A stretch of 64,000 bases of DNA from Paenibacillus sp. AN1007 (GTDB lineage Bacteria > Bacillota > Bacilli > Paenibacillales > Paenibacillaceae): the NCBI RefSeq assembly GCF_040702995.1, contig NZ_CP159992.1, positions 2,691,501 to 2,755,500 on the forward strand, given 5' to 3'. Below are positions 1 to 9,271 of the stretch, in pieces. A program made the position numbers and the translations under genes. How positions within the stretch are numbered: the first letter of the stretch is position 1; every line of letters starts with the position of its first letter. The notes under the pieces are model-generated. The model had not been told where the DNA came from. It did not search any database and saw nothing but the letters and a program-made list of their open reading frames with translations.

Positions 1-235
1 CGCTCCCCTTCATACGCCAGATGCCGGAGAGCAGCATGGAATTCTCTGACTTCGAGCTGCTGGTCTGGAAGCTTGACATCGTTTGAACTTCATTTGGAAT
101 AGAGAGAACAGGAATGCGGCTGTCCATCTCCACCCATGCGTCTCCATGAAGCGGAGAGCGGGCATAAGCATCGTCCTGTACTTCATCCAGAAAACGCTTA
201 CCTTCAACAGGATAATAATACGAGATGTTTGTCAT
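1..235 (-). CDS. Partial glycoside hydrolase, GH2-like N-terminus (runs off left edge)
   Basis: About 78 residues are visible from an ATG at 235, preceded by GGAG about 12 bases upstream. The text begins MTNISYYYPVEGKRF and reaches LLSGIWRMKG at the edge. A phrase of this kind (LSGxWxFK) typically opens the sugar-binding domain of GH2 enzymes (beta-galactosidase, beta-glucuronidase and relatives), so GH2 is my inference; no catalytic residues are in view. There is no signal peptide, so it is probably cytoplasmic. It lies 56 bases downstream of the GH78 gene on the same strand without a clear terminator between them, so the two are likely cotranscribed. Confidence 0.5.
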   Translation of the reverse strand, partial: MTNISYYYPVEGKRFLDEVQDDAYARSPLHGDAWVEMDSRIPVLSIPNEVQTMSSFQTSSSKSENSMLLSGIWRMKGS

Positions 236-291
236 TTTCCTAACACTCCATTCGTGTTCTGCGAACCTCTGCCGACACTACATGCACTGTT

Positions 292-3200
292 TCAGTATGT
301 TCTGTGTATGAGCAGTGGCCGATATCCTTCGGGAACTTCCATCTCCACCGCAACTTCTTTTGGTGCGACGACCTCCAATTGAAAAACGGAATCACCTGAT
401 TCCTTCCGAATCTCCCACTTCACGTCAATTCTTCCGTCCTGGGGAAGAGGCACCGCCCCTTTGGCCCACTGCAAATCGCCTGGCTGCGGGGCTATCCGAA
501 CGGCTGTCCAACCGTCTGCGGCAGGACGCACTCCGAGAACCACAGCACCTAAAAAATATCCCGGTGCAGCTGACCAGGCATGACAATGACTGCGTGTCAG
601 ATCCTTGGGGTTCGCTCTGTTCTCGGTAAATCCCGGGTACATTTCCCAGCAGGTTGTAGCTTCATGTTTCACCATCTCACCGAACTTCTCACGCATATCC
701 TGCAGCATTCTATCGATCTCACCATGCATTACCAGTGCTTCATAATAAAAGAACGTCATAAACGGACTGCCTATCCCTACAAAATGATCAGGTGGTGAAG
801 TTAGATAAGCTGCAAGTATCTCCTTACGCTCATCTGCTGCCGCTCCAGTAATCAAAGCCGTCACCTGAGTCTGCATGCTGAATGTGCTGGAAGGAGAACC
901 ATCGGCATAAATGCAGTCAATAAAAGCCTGATGCTCTTCACTCCAGAGATGTTTGTTAATGGCATAGATTAAATGCTGTGACCTGGCATCGTAATATGCC
1001 GCTTCTTCTGCACATCCTGCCAATTCAGACAACCGAGCTGCGTCTGCCAGCGTGCGTGCTAATATGGCATTCTGATGCGTAACTGTCCCGTCATTCGGCT
1101 GCTCGATCGGAGCCCAGTCGAGCAGATTCCATGCGTGAATGGTCAACAGGCCCTGCTTATCCAAATGCTGCAGATAATGATCCAGCGTGAACTTTACTTT
1201 TGGCCAAATCGCTGCAGCAAACGCTCCGCTTCCGGTATGACGTGTGTATTCAAGGCAGGCGGTTATCCAGAAAAACGTCCAGTTCGGAATCACACTGCTC
1301 CAGCCGCTGGGTACCTGATCCGCATAAAGCGGGGTCTGACTTCCTGAGCCAGGCACGAGCTGCAGACAGTGTTTAACGATATCCAATGCACCGAATACAT
1401 AATAGTTCACCAGAGCTTCATTACGGCTGTCACCAATCCAGAAAACCTGTTCATAAGCCGGACAATCCACAAAGGTGTCTTCCATACACAACCGGGTCGT
1501 ATGTTTGCTGATCTCCCAGATGTCATTCAAGAGCGGGTCGGAGCAGTGAAAGCGGCCAATCTCTGCCACCGGATAGCTGCTCTGCACCAGAGTTACACCG
1601 AACAACCGCAGAGGTTTCATATTCCCGTGGATCGTAAGCATCAGATATCGCAGTCCGCGCCGGACAGGCGATTCATAGCGTTGTCTGCCTTCACGGCACA
1701 CATAACGCAGTGTATTATCCACGCCAAAGGTATCCTGCCGGGAACCACCGTCCATATACTCAAATCCGTAAGCATCCAGTATGGTGCCTTCAGGTGCCTC
1801 GATCTCAAATCGCAGGAAGCCTGACCATTCGCGTCCAAAATCCAGAATCAGCTCGGTACCTCTACCCGTCGTCGCTGCGGGTATGATGGCCGGTATCCGG
1901 TTGGCAAGACAGATCTGCTGTAATGGCGCAGGAACAGCCTTCGTCTGTTCCGCTCTCTTCCATATGCTGGATACAAATATCGAAGCATCGGAGCTGAGCA
2001 GGTCGGGGAAGGGTTTAACCCACCTACGATAAAGGAGGAGCTCTCGGATTGTAGACAATGTCCTGCACTGAAGATAAACATCAGCATCCTTGAAGGCGTG
2101 TATGTCCAAGGACTTCTGACCTCCGAAACCTTGATACTGACGAAGTGCATCCGGGTTGGGCTGATGATCAATGTGAACAAGTGAAGCAAACGGACCGATA
2201 AGGGCAAAGGGTGCTGCGCTCACGGTTTCTTTATCAAGAAGCGGTGACACAACCCTAAACGCAGCCTCACAATCGATACCCAGATGCAATCCGCCCCCAT
2301 GATCCTGACCAGCGAGCTCGATAAGCAGCAGATTGTCACCCGCTTGGAGCTTGACTTGCTGCAGACGGCGCGGCCTTTCGCCTTCCATTGCTGACACAGG
2401 ATAATAAATCCCATTAAGGGTGAATCCGCGCAGGGCATGGAAAGCACTGAAAAATCCGATGACCGCTTCGGCTTCGCGGCTTGAGTGAACGACTGCGGCA
2501 GCATAACCGGCAAAGGATACCGGATTGGCGTGCATTCTGCTGCCTGGGTCCATCGCTTCACGAACATCAAGCACATGAGTCCAGGAGATGGGCACTGCCT
2601 CTTTCAAAGACTCGACCCGTACAGGCCAAACTTCCTGCTCGGTCAGTTCAGGAATGTCACTGGGAATCAGCTTAACCCAAGGTGCGTCTCCTGCCTTTGC
2701 GATGACACGTGCGGCTGTCCAGCCTGACTCTTCAATTGATGCTGCATGCTCTGCTGCTCCAAACCATTCTCTCTTCCACTGCCTCGCATCCACCTGCTCT
2801 GTAAATCCAAGCTGACAAGACATACGTGAAGCTCTTCGCTCGTATCCGGCATATGGAGTGGTGCACCACGAAGCATCGGTAGCAGCGATCAACTCTCTTT
2901 GCTGAGGCGTTCCATCCGTATCAAGGTGTACCTGCTCCAGCTGCGCCAGAAGTCCGCCTCTCCCAGGCACATAAGAGAAAGTCGCCGTACCATAGCTCAT
3001 GACCAGAACAGCCAGTGTATTAACGCCCGGCCGAAGTAAATGCCCTACTTCATGCACATGATAATTCAGTTCAAAGGGCCAGGAACGACTGGGTCCTCTT
3101 CCGCACAATACACCGTTCACGTACAATACGTATCTGGCATCTGCCGTTATCGTGATCTCAGCACTTTCGTGCTCCCACTGCCGCAGCGTAAATGCTTTTC

Positions 3201-3345
3201 GGAAGCAGCGCCATTCATTACGCGGCCAGTCCTCACTGCCTCCCCAAATCCAGGAAGCCTGCCAGACAAAGCGATCTGTACTGCCTTCCTTTTCTTTGAT
3301 CGGCAGTTCCCTCCCGCCAGCTGTAAGAGTTTGATCCATTTTCAA
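292..3345 (-). CDS. Alpha-L-rhamnosidase, GH78 family
   Basis: This 1017-residue protein fits the bacterial GH78 architecture. An N-terminal beta-sandwich begins near residue 28 (WQASWIWGG) and ends in the first quarter. Further beta domains follow, then an (alpha/alpha)6 barrel with VDCPAYEQVFWIGDSR, the region carrying the acidic catalytic residues, and WEMYPGF followed by SHCHAWSAAPGYFL near the C-terminus, typical of the family. GH78 enzymes remove terminal alpha-L-rhamnose by inversion. No signal peptide is visible, so it acts on imported oligosaccharides. The start is TTG at 3345 (or ATG six bases later), behind GAGGAG. It follows a binding-protein gene and a terminator-like hairpin, so it may be expressed less than the transporter. 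Exact substrate unknown. Confidence 0.85.
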   Translation of the reverse strand: MKMDQTLTAGGRELPIKEKEGSTDRFVWQASWIWGGSEDWPRNEWRCFRKAFTLRQWEHESAEITITADARYVLYVNGVLCGRGPSRSWPFELNYHVHEVGHLLRPGVNTLAVLVMSYGTATFSYVPGRGGLLAQLEQVHLDTDGTPQQRELIAATDASWCTTPYAGYERRASRMSCQLGFTEQVDARQWKREWFGAAEHAASIEESGWTAARVIAKAGDAPWVKLIPSDIPELTEQEVWPVRVESLKEAVPISWTHVLDVREAMDPGSRMHANPVSFAGYAAAVVHSSREAEAVIGFFSAFHALRGFTLNGIYYPVSAMEGERPRRLQQVKLQAGDNLLLIELAGQDHGGGLHLGIDCEAAFRVVSPLLDKETVSAAPFALIGPFASLVHIDHQPNPDALRQYQGFGGQKSLDIHAFKDADVYLQCRTLSTIRELLLYRRWVKPFPDLLSSDASIFVSSIWKRAEQTKAVPAPLQQICLANRIPAIIPAATTGRGTELILDFGREWSGFLRFEIEAPEGTILDAYGFEYMDGGSRQDTFGVDNTLRYVCREGRQRYESPVRRGLRYLMLTIHGNMKPLRLFGVTLVQSSYPVAEIGRFHCSDPLLNDIWEISKHTTRLCMEDTFVDCPAYEQVFWIGDSRNEALVNYYVFGALDIVKHCLQLVPGSGSQTPLYADQVPSGWSSVIPNWTFFWITACLEYTRHTGSGAFAAAIWPKVKFTLDHYLQHLDKQGLLTIHAWNLLDWAPIEQPNDGTVTHQNAILARTLADAARLSELAGCAEEAAYYDARSQHLIYAINKHLWSEEHQAFIDCIYADGSPSSTFSMQTQVTALITGAAADERKEILAAYLTSPPDHFVGIGSPFMTFFYYEALVMHGEIDRMLQDMREKFGEMVKHEATTCWEMYPGFTENRANPKDLTRSHCHAWSAAPGYFLGAVVLGVRPAADGWTAVRIAPQPGDLQWAKGAVPLPQDGRIDVKWEIRKESGDSVFQLEVVAPKEVAVEMEVPEGYRPLLIHRTY

Positions 3346-3397
3346 GTCAACTCCTCACTTCAATGAATTGTGGGTTTTTCTTTAGATGCATGCTGCA

Positions 3398-3434
3398 TAA
3401 GAAAAGGAGCTAAAACTTCACAGCTTCAGCTCCT
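3398..3434 (-). terminator. Hairpin between binding-protein gene and GH78 gene
   Basis: On the minus strand AGGAGCT pairs with AGCTCCT (3405-3411 and 3428-3434), followed by TTTTCTT. It looks like a Rho-independent terminator or attenuator just past the binding-protein stop. It may stabilise or raise transporter mRNA relative to the downstream hydrolases. Confidence 0.65.
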
Positions 3435-3468
3435 CTTCCAACGCTCTACTCGCTTCAGTTAAGTCAGT

Positions 3469-5217
3469 TTACAGACCGTGAGCTTGACGAAGCCGCTGTA
3501 CCTCACCGTTATACCAAGCGGTAAATTCATCTGCTCCGGCTTTTTTGAACGCCGCAAGTGCAGCTTGTTTATTGGCCTCGAAAGCCTGCTCATCTTTGGA
3601 AAGAATGATTTTTGCGGCTTCGCGTGCAGCCAGTTCTTTCAATTCAGCTTCCTGCTTTTTCAGTTTGTCATCCAGCGTTACACCTGGAACAGTGTTGCGT
3701 TTAACGATCTCCTCGTCGTCCATGCCGTTCATCCAGGTAGTAAATGTGTTGAGCTTACCTTCATCAATCCGCTTTTTGAACACTTCTCCCGAGTAAGAAG
3801 CGCCATAATGCTGTGCAAAGTCTTTTTCGAGCGGTGTGGCTGCCTTGGATAAGGCTTCCTCCGAGGTGAAGAGGTCTACTGGCATTTTGTCATTGGGATT
3901 AACCATGTCTCCGCCCAAACCGATAATGTTACGATCCAGAGAAAGCCCTGTTGCTTCGTAAGGTGCTCCACCTGCGGCTTTCAGCGCCAGTGTTTCATCC
4001 GTCAGTGCCGGTTTACCATCCGTCATCTTCCAATGTTTTCCCTCTACGCCGTTGTACATCGTACGTGCACCCTCATAAGAGTAAATATAATTCAGGAACT
4101 CCATTGCTTTTTCCGGATTTTTGGACGTTTTGGAGATGCTGTAGGCTTTATCCTGCCATCCAAGCGGGTTCACTGCACCTGTCCAAGCCAGCTTACCAGC
4201 CGGAACAACCAGATATCCTTTGCCTTCTCCTGCGTGCTGGGCATTGAAATCACCCATTGCCCAGGTTGCCGGCCCCACAACAATCTGTCCTGCCGTTGCT
4301 TTTGCCATGTAGTCATTGTTTTTCATCGTGAGGGAATCGGGATCAAGCAATCCTCGACGCTGCGCTTTGTTATAAAAGTCCATCGCTGTCCAGAAGTTGG
4401 AAGATTCATCGGTCAGATTGCTGATGAACTCGCTGCCGCCCACTTTGGATGCTGTCAGGTCACTTGTAGCACTTACATTTTCAGTGAAAATAACCGGCGG
4501 AATCGTATAAGGCCACAGCCCCCAATCCTGCCACATGGACACGCCGTACACCTTCTTGCCGTCTTCGGTCTGCGGATGTTTCTCCACGATTTTGCCTACA
4601 ACGTCCAGCAGATCGTCCATCGTTGCTATTTCAGGTGCACCGACCTCTTTATACCAGTCCCAGCGAATCGTTGGTCCAATGGTGATCGGTGCAATGGATG
4701 TACCCGGCTTGGATTGTACTTGCGGAGGCAGGAAATACAGTTTTCCCGTCCCGTTACTCCAGTTCTTTTTACTGTATTCGACAACGGTAGGAATATTAGC
4801 GGTAATATCTTTACCGGATTTGGCAAGCATGTCGTCAAGCGGAACGATCAGGTCGCCTTCAATCAACTGCTTTTGATATTTATTCACGTTGGTCCTTACC
4901 AGGTCGGGCAGATCGCCGCCAGCAAGCAGTACATTGAATTTATTCTCGTCTGCTTCAACGTACTCGATTTTGACCCCGATCTTCTCGGCAATGGCCTGAG
5001 CTACCTCGTTGTTCTGCTGCGTATTCCATTTGGAGCCGGTTTCCATGATCAGAACACGAAGTGTTACCAAATCTTTGTTGGAGCCGTTGTCTGACGAGCC
5101 GGCTTCACCTGAACCGGGCTGCCCTGTTCCCGAGCCTCCGCTCGTACAGGCTGCAAGCAGCATAGACGTCATCATGAGCATGGCCATTACCCGGCGAAAC
5201 GTTGTTTTAGTTCTCAT
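3469..5217 (-). CDS. Extracellular sugar-binding lipoprotein of ABC transporter
   Basis: The protein has about 582 residues. It starts at the ATG at 5217 (MRTKTTFRR), preceded by AGGAGGG; an upstream in-frame ATG at 5259 lacks such a site. The N-terminus is a lipoprotein signal, with basic residues, a hydrophobic stretch and the lipobox LLAAC about residue 24. The rest matches large LplA/YtcQ-type solute-binding proteins found with oligosaccharide importers. It lies downstream of its two permease genes in one operon with GH78 and a GH2-like gene, so the ligand is probably a rhamnose-containing oligosaccharide (inference from context). Confidence 0.88.
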   Translation of the reverse strand: MRTKTTFRRVMAMLMMTSMLLAACTSGGSGTGQPGSGEAGSSDNGSNKDLVTLRVLIMETGSKWNTQQNNEVAQAIAEKIGVKIEYVEADENKFNVLLAGGDLPDLVRTNVNKYQKQLIEGDLIVPLDDMLAKSGKDITANIPTVVEYSKKNWSNGTGKLYFLPPQVQSKPGTSIAPITIGPTIRWDWYKEVGAPEIATMDDLLDVVGKIVEKHPQTEDGKKVYGVSMWQDWGLWPYTIPPVIFTENVSATSDLTASKVGGSEFISNLTDESSNFWTAMDFYNKAQRRGLLDPDSLTMKNNDYMAKATAGQIVVGPATWAMGDFNAQHAGEGKGYLVVPAGKLAWTGAVNPLGWQDKAYSISKTSKNPEKAMEFLNYIYSYEGARTMYNGVEGKHWKMTDGKPALTDETLALKAAGGAPYEATGLSLDRNIIGLGGDMVNPNDKMPVDLFTSEEALSKAATPLEKDFAQHYGASYSGEVFKKRIDEGKLNTFTTWMNGMDDEEIVKRNTVPGVTLDDKLKKQEAELKELAAREAAKIILSKDEQAFEANKQAALAAFKKAGADEFTAWYNGEVQRLRQAHGL

Positions 5218-5314
5218 GTCATAACCCTCCTGTTTATCTTCTTCTATAATTATCGGCATTTAACCGGATAATCCAATCTGCTTGCGGCATATTTGACTTT
5301 GCGGCTTTTTGGCT

Positions 5315-6235
5315 TTAACCTTTGACGGCGCCCATCATGATACCTTTAACAAAATACCGCTGCAGCATCGGGTACACCAGTACAATCGGCAGCGTAACCA
5401 GCATCGTGATTGTCATTCGGATGGACTGAGGTGTGAGTGTCCGCACAACATCTCCCCGCGTCAGCTCCTCCGTGCTCATATTCGACAGGTTGCTGGACTG
5501 GTTCAGGAAGTTATAGAGCACGAGCTGCAGTGTCTGCAGCTTCGGGTTCTCAACGAGGAAAAAGTTATCAAACCAGGTATTCCACTGTCCTACCGCAGAG
5601 AACACGGCAATGGTGGCGATAATGGGCATCGAGAGCGGGAAAATAATGCTGCGATAGATACGGAAATATCCGGCTCCGTCGATCTTCGCGGATTCCTCCA
5701 GAGAAGCGGGAAGCTGTTCGATGAACGTTTTGATCAAAATAATGTTAAAGCCTGACATTGCACTCGGGATGATGTACAGCAGGAAATTATTCTGTAAACC
5801 GTATGTCTTCATGGTCAGATACCATGGGATAAAACCGGCGTTAAAGTACATCGTAATCAGAACAAAACGGTAGATCATTTTACGGTACGGCATCTCTTCT
5901 TTGGTAATCAGATAGGCAAAGAATGAACAGCTGAACACGGTAATTAAAGTACCCAGCACCGTTCGGGAGACGCTAACCAGAGCAGCATCGATAATACCCG
6001 GCAGTTGTACCGTTGCCTTGTAAGCTTCAAGTGAGAAGCCGGCTGGCCAGAAATAGACCCCTTTCTGAACGTCAATTGGATCACTGATGGAATAGATGAA
6101 GATGTAATAGAACGGATAGATTGTAATAATAACAAGCATGGACAGCAGGATGTAGTTAAACAAAGTAAACGTAAAATCCTTCCAATCGATGTGGCGGACG
6201 GAACGAAGCGTCTGTCCTGAGGGCTGTGTGCGCAT
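5315..6235 (-). CDS. Sugar ABC transporter permease, LplC/YtcP type
   Basis: This is a 306-residue polytopic membrane protein. It has the MalG-family EAA loop, seen as EESAKIDGAGYFRIYRSI followed by a proline-rich segment, which docks the ATPase. The C-terminus QRYFVKGIMMGAVKG is characteristic of LplC-type permeases. It begins with ATG behind AAAGGAG, 26 bases after the partner permease stop. No ATPase gene is nearby. Confidence 0.92.
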   Translation of the reverse strand: MRTQPSGQTLRSVRHIDWKDFTFTLFNYILLSMLVIITIYPFYYIFIYSISDPIDVQKGVYFWPAGFSLEAYKATVQLPGIIDAALVSVSRTVLGTLITVFSCSFFAYLITKEEMPYRKMIYRFVLITMYFNAGFIPWYLTMKTYGLQNNFLLYIIPSAMSGFNIILIKTFIEQLPASLEESAKIDGAGYFRIYRSIIFPLSMPIIATIAVFSAVGQWNTWFDNFFLVENPKLQTLQLVLYNFLNQSSNLSNMSTEELTRGDVVRTLTPQSIRMTITMLVTLPIVLVYPMLQRYFVKGIMMGAVKG

Positions 6236-6261
6236 ATCTTTTTTGCTCCTTTCCCTGCGAG

Positions 6262-7203
6262 TCAGACGATACCTTGACCGCGAACTTTCTTGGATAGAAT
6301 GTTGACACTGAAGAGCAGCAGTACACTGATAACTGTTTTGAAAATACCTACAGCTGTTGAGTACGAGTAGTCACCTGTTACAAGACCAAGTCGATATACA
6401 TATAGGTCAAGTACCTCAATCCGGTCTGCAATCATCACGTTGCTGAACACCAGATATTGTTCAAAACCTGCCGAGAGCAGGTTGCTGACGGAGAGCAGCA
6501 GAAGCACAATAAAGGTTGGCATGATGCTGGGCAGTGTAATATGCCAGATGGTACGCATGCGCCCGGCGCCATCCACCTTCGCTGCATCGTACTGCTCGCT
6601 GTCTATGCCTACGATGGCTGCCAGGTAGATAATGGCGCTCCATCCTGCCGATTTCCACAGCAGGAGCAGGGTCTGAACGGTCCATACCCGGTCAAAGTTC
6701 CCGAGGATATCCACGGGGGGACTGCCGATGCCGGTTTTCATCATGATGGAATTGACTGCGCCCTCCGTACTGAACATGCTGAAAGCCAGAGAGAAGACAA
6801 TAATCCAGCTGATATAATTGGGCAGCGTGGATACGGTTTGCACCAGCCGTTTAAACCAGCCGGAGCGGACTTCCGAGATTAGAATCGCAAGCAGCATAGG
6901 TACAGGTGCTGTTGCTATGGACAATAAGCTGAGTGCAAGTGTATTCGCCAGCACGGGTCCCATCCGTGGATCATCGAACATATTGCGAAAGTTCTCTAAT
7001 CCCAGAAATGGTGTCTGGTGCAGCGGAATGCCCGGTTTGTAATCGAAGAATGCATAGATCCATCCGAATAACGGAACGTAACTAAAAGCTAGAGTAAATA
7101 GTACAAATGGCGCGGCCAGCAGCAGGAGGTGAATACCGTCCTTGCGATTCAGCTTGCCGGCTTTTTTCGTTATGGAACGTGTCAGAGTTTCGGTTCGCTG
7201 CAT
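6262..7203 (-). CDS. Sugar ABC transporter permease, LplB type
   Basis: A 313-residue membrane protein with about six membrane spans. The EAA loop (YDAAKVDGAGRMRTIWHITL) and the N-terminal phrase FGWIYAFFDYKPG are typical of LplB/YteP permeases. It is the first gene of the importer operon, with ATG behind AAAGGAG. A cre-like palindrome lies 59-72 bases upstream of the start. It pairs with the downstream permease at 5315-6235. Confidence 0.92.
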   Translation of the reverse strand: MQRTETLTRSITKKAGKLNRKDGIHLLLLAAPFVLFTLAFSYVPLFGWIYAFFDYKPGIPLHQTPFLGLENFRNMFDDPRMGPVLANTLALSLLSIATAPVPMLLAILISEVRSGWFKRLVQTVSTLPNYISWIIVFSLAFSMFSTEGAVNSIMMKTGIGSPPVDILGNFDRVWTVQTLLLLWKSAGWSAIIYLAAIVGIDSEQYDAAKVDGAGRMRTIWHITLPSIMPTFIVLLLLSVSNLLSAGFEQYLVFSNVMIADRIEVLDLYVYRLGLVTGDYSYSTAVGIFKTVISVLLLFSVNILSKKVRGQGIV

Positions 7204-7261
7204 ATGAATTTCTCCTTTGTTCGGTGCTTTCGTTTTGGGTTAATCAATTGGCATATTCATA

Positions 7262-7275
7262 TGATAGCGCTTTCT
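7262..7275. promoter_or_regulatory. cre-like site upstream of importer operon
   Basis: TGATAGCGCTTTCT; the reverse strand reads AGAAAGCGCTATCA, close to the CcpA consensus TGWAANCGNTNWCA. It lies just upstream of the LplB-type permease gene, so carbon catabolite repression of this importer is likely (inference). Confidence 0.6.
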
Positions 7276-7392
7276 TAAAGGCGGTTAAATGAACGTTCCT
7301 CTGATCTCCTTGAAAAAAACAGGGCTGTTCCCCGAGCGGACTTGAACCATTTTAAGATGTTTCTTGAACAATTTATCAAAGACTTGCCGCTC

Positions 7393-7441
7393 AAAGAAAA
7401 TGCTCTCATGCGCCGCCTCTTGGGCGAGCTCATGAGAGCAT
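7393..7441 (-). terminator. Rho-independent terminator after sensor kinase gene
   Basis: Minus-strand ATGCTCTCATG pairs with CATGAGAGCAT (arms 7431-7441 and 7400-7410), with an inner GCC/GGC pairing, followed by TTTCTTT. It lies directly downstream of the kinase stop at 7448. Confidence 0.8.
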
Positions 7442-7447
7442 CCAATG

Positions 7448-9271
7448 TTATATTCGGCGAACCGGCAGGGTAACAATTGCCTTTGCTCCCTGCTCCGTTG
7501 GGGCAAAATGAATGCCGAAGTCTGGACCAAAATATAACCGAATCCGTTTGTTAACGTTATTAAGACCGATCCCGCTGCCGCCAACAGTCGATTTAGGTGA
7601 TTCTCCTCCAGCCAGCTTTTCATTCAAAGTTTCGAGAGTCTCCTTGTCCATCCCTGCCCCGGAATCCGTAACGCTCAGGATAAGCCGATCTTCATCTCCA
7701 GCTGCACTGATTCCGATTTGAATGGCAAAATCTTCACTCTGGCGGCCTGATGCAATAGAATTCTCCAGCAGCGGCTGCAGCATAAAGCGCGGTACCTGAC
7801 AGTTCATCCAGTGCTCATCCACGTCCATGGTGAACGTCATATTGTTGTTGAATCGCATGTTGATAATTTTTAAATAGTTGTCCAGGTACGACAGCTCATC
7901 GCGAAGCGTGCACATGGGATCTTTACTGGAGAACACGGGACGCAAAATATTGCCCAGCGCAACAATCGTATTCACGATGTTGTCAGCCTTTACAATGACA
8001 GCCATCCAGCGGATCATGTTCAGAGTGTTATAGAGGAAATGCGGATTGATCTGATACTGCAGCGCCTCCAGTTCCAGTTCCCGCTTCTTCTCTTGAATTT
8101 CATTGTTCTTCTCCACCAGTTCCACCATGCTGAGTGACATCTCGTTAAAGCGGCGGATCACGGTGCCAAGCTCATTATTCGGAACGTGATCCACGGTAAC
8201 ACCAAGTTCACCGCGGCTCATATCTTTCATTTTGCCCGAAAGCTGGTTTAACGGTTTAATGATTTTCCGCAGCCAGAAGTAGGAAGCAATAAAGATTGCC
8301 AGCACACTTATTGTAAAAACCAGCATAAGCATGCGCTGCACGCCGATAATCTGGTCTGAATACTGACTGAGCGGAATCTCTTTCAGCAGATACCAGCCGC
8401 CGTCATGAAGCTTATAATAGACCACCTGCATACTTCGTCCGGCTTTTTCATCATCTAAACTGCCATAAGCACCTTCTGCCAGCTCTGCCCCCGGCTTGAA
8501 ATAACTTCGAGTCCCTACCCGGCCCTCCTCACTGGCCGATATCACTGTTCCGTCCGCACTTGCGATATACATATCGCCTTCTTCCCGGTTCAATGCCGTA
8601 GAATAGATCGATGACAGATAACGTTCATCAATATTAAATATGAGTGTAGCGCTCGTGGTTGGATCATAGATGGCACGCGTTCCCCGCATCAAACTGATTA
8701 AATAACCATCATCCTTACCGGTTAGATACGGGTTGTAGAACGATTTCTTGATTCCGGAATGAATAATCAGCTGCGGATACTGTTCAATGGTCTGACGAAA
8801 AGGCTCGGAGGTGAAAAAGCTCTGCTGCCATGCATCCCGATCATATACTAATGTCCGTTTCTGGCTTCCGCCTACAGCACCCAGATTGTTTGCTGTGATA
8901 TAGATGGAATCAATATAATTGTAGTTATCGATGAAATCCGCAACGACACGCTGCACATCATTTTTGGATTCCAGAAATTCTTCTTCTGTTTTCTCTGATA
9001 TTTTGTATAAAAAGCGCTGGATATGATCATCCCGCAGAAACAGCATCGATAATCGATCGATCTCCTTTACTAAACCTCCGATGTTGTGGTCCAGCTGCTG
9101 GAACTGCTGATAGAGCAGGCGTTCATTCTGGATCTTGACCATATTCTGCATAAAAGAATAAATAAAATAAGAAGCCCCCGCCATGACGGCGAGGCTGATG
9201 ACCATAATATAGAGAATAAGCTGGGTTCGCAGCTGTCTGGAAGTGAAAAGCGATAGGAGGGTTTTCTTCAT
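7448..9271 (-). CDS. Sensor histidine kinase, YesM family
   Basis: A 607-residue membrane sensor. A membrane span near residues 18-38 is followed by a large extracellular (Cache-like) region, a second span around 290-310, a HAMP linker, the dimerisation motif YQINPHFLYNTLNMIRW with the phospho-accepting His, and an ATP-binding domain with DSGAGMD and GGSGIGLNN near the C-terminus. This is the two-membrane-span kinase that pairs with YesN-type regulators in oligosaccharide operons. Its ATG directly follows the stop of the regulator gene, so translation is coupled. It probably senses the sugar imported by the adjacent transporter, directly or through the binding protein. Confidence 0.92.
   Translation of the reverse strand: MKKTLLSLFTSRQLRTQLILYIMVISLAVMAGASYFIYSFMQNMVKIQNERLLYQQFQQLDHNIGGLVKEIDRLSMLFLRDDHIQRFLYKISEKTEEEFLESKNDVQRVVADFIDNYNYIDSIYITANNLGAVGGSQKRTLVYDRDAWQQSFFTSEPFRQTIEQYPQLIIHSGIKKSFYNPYLTGKDDGYLISLMRGTRAIYDPTTSATLIFNIDERYLSSIYSTALNREEGDMYIASADGTVISASEEGRVGTRSYFKPGAELAEGAYGSLDDEKAGRSMQVVYYKLHDGGWYLLKEIPLSQYSDQIIGVQRMLMLVFTISVLAIFIASYFWLRKIIKPLNQLSGKMKDMSRGELGVTVDHVPNNELGTVIRRFNEMSLSMVELVEKNNEIQEKKRELELEALQYQINPHFLYNTLNMIRWMAVIVKADNIVNTIVALGNILRPVFSSKDPMCTLRDELSYLDNYLKIINMRFNNNMTFTMDVDEHWMNCQVPRFMLQPLLENSIASGRQSEDFAIQIGISAAGDEDRLILSVTDSGAGMDKETLETLNEKLAGGESPKSTVGGSGIGLNNVNKRIRLYFGPDFGIHFAPTEQGAKAIVTLPVRRI

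Noticed and set aside
4033..5094. Long plus-strand open frame of 353 codons
   Set aside because: It lies antisense to the binding-protein gene, which has a lipobox, RBS and family features; the plus frame has no such signs.
7285..7623. Possible small gene between kinase and permease
   Set aside because: It overlaps the kinase C-terminus in another frame and runs across the terminator; no RBS or conserved text.
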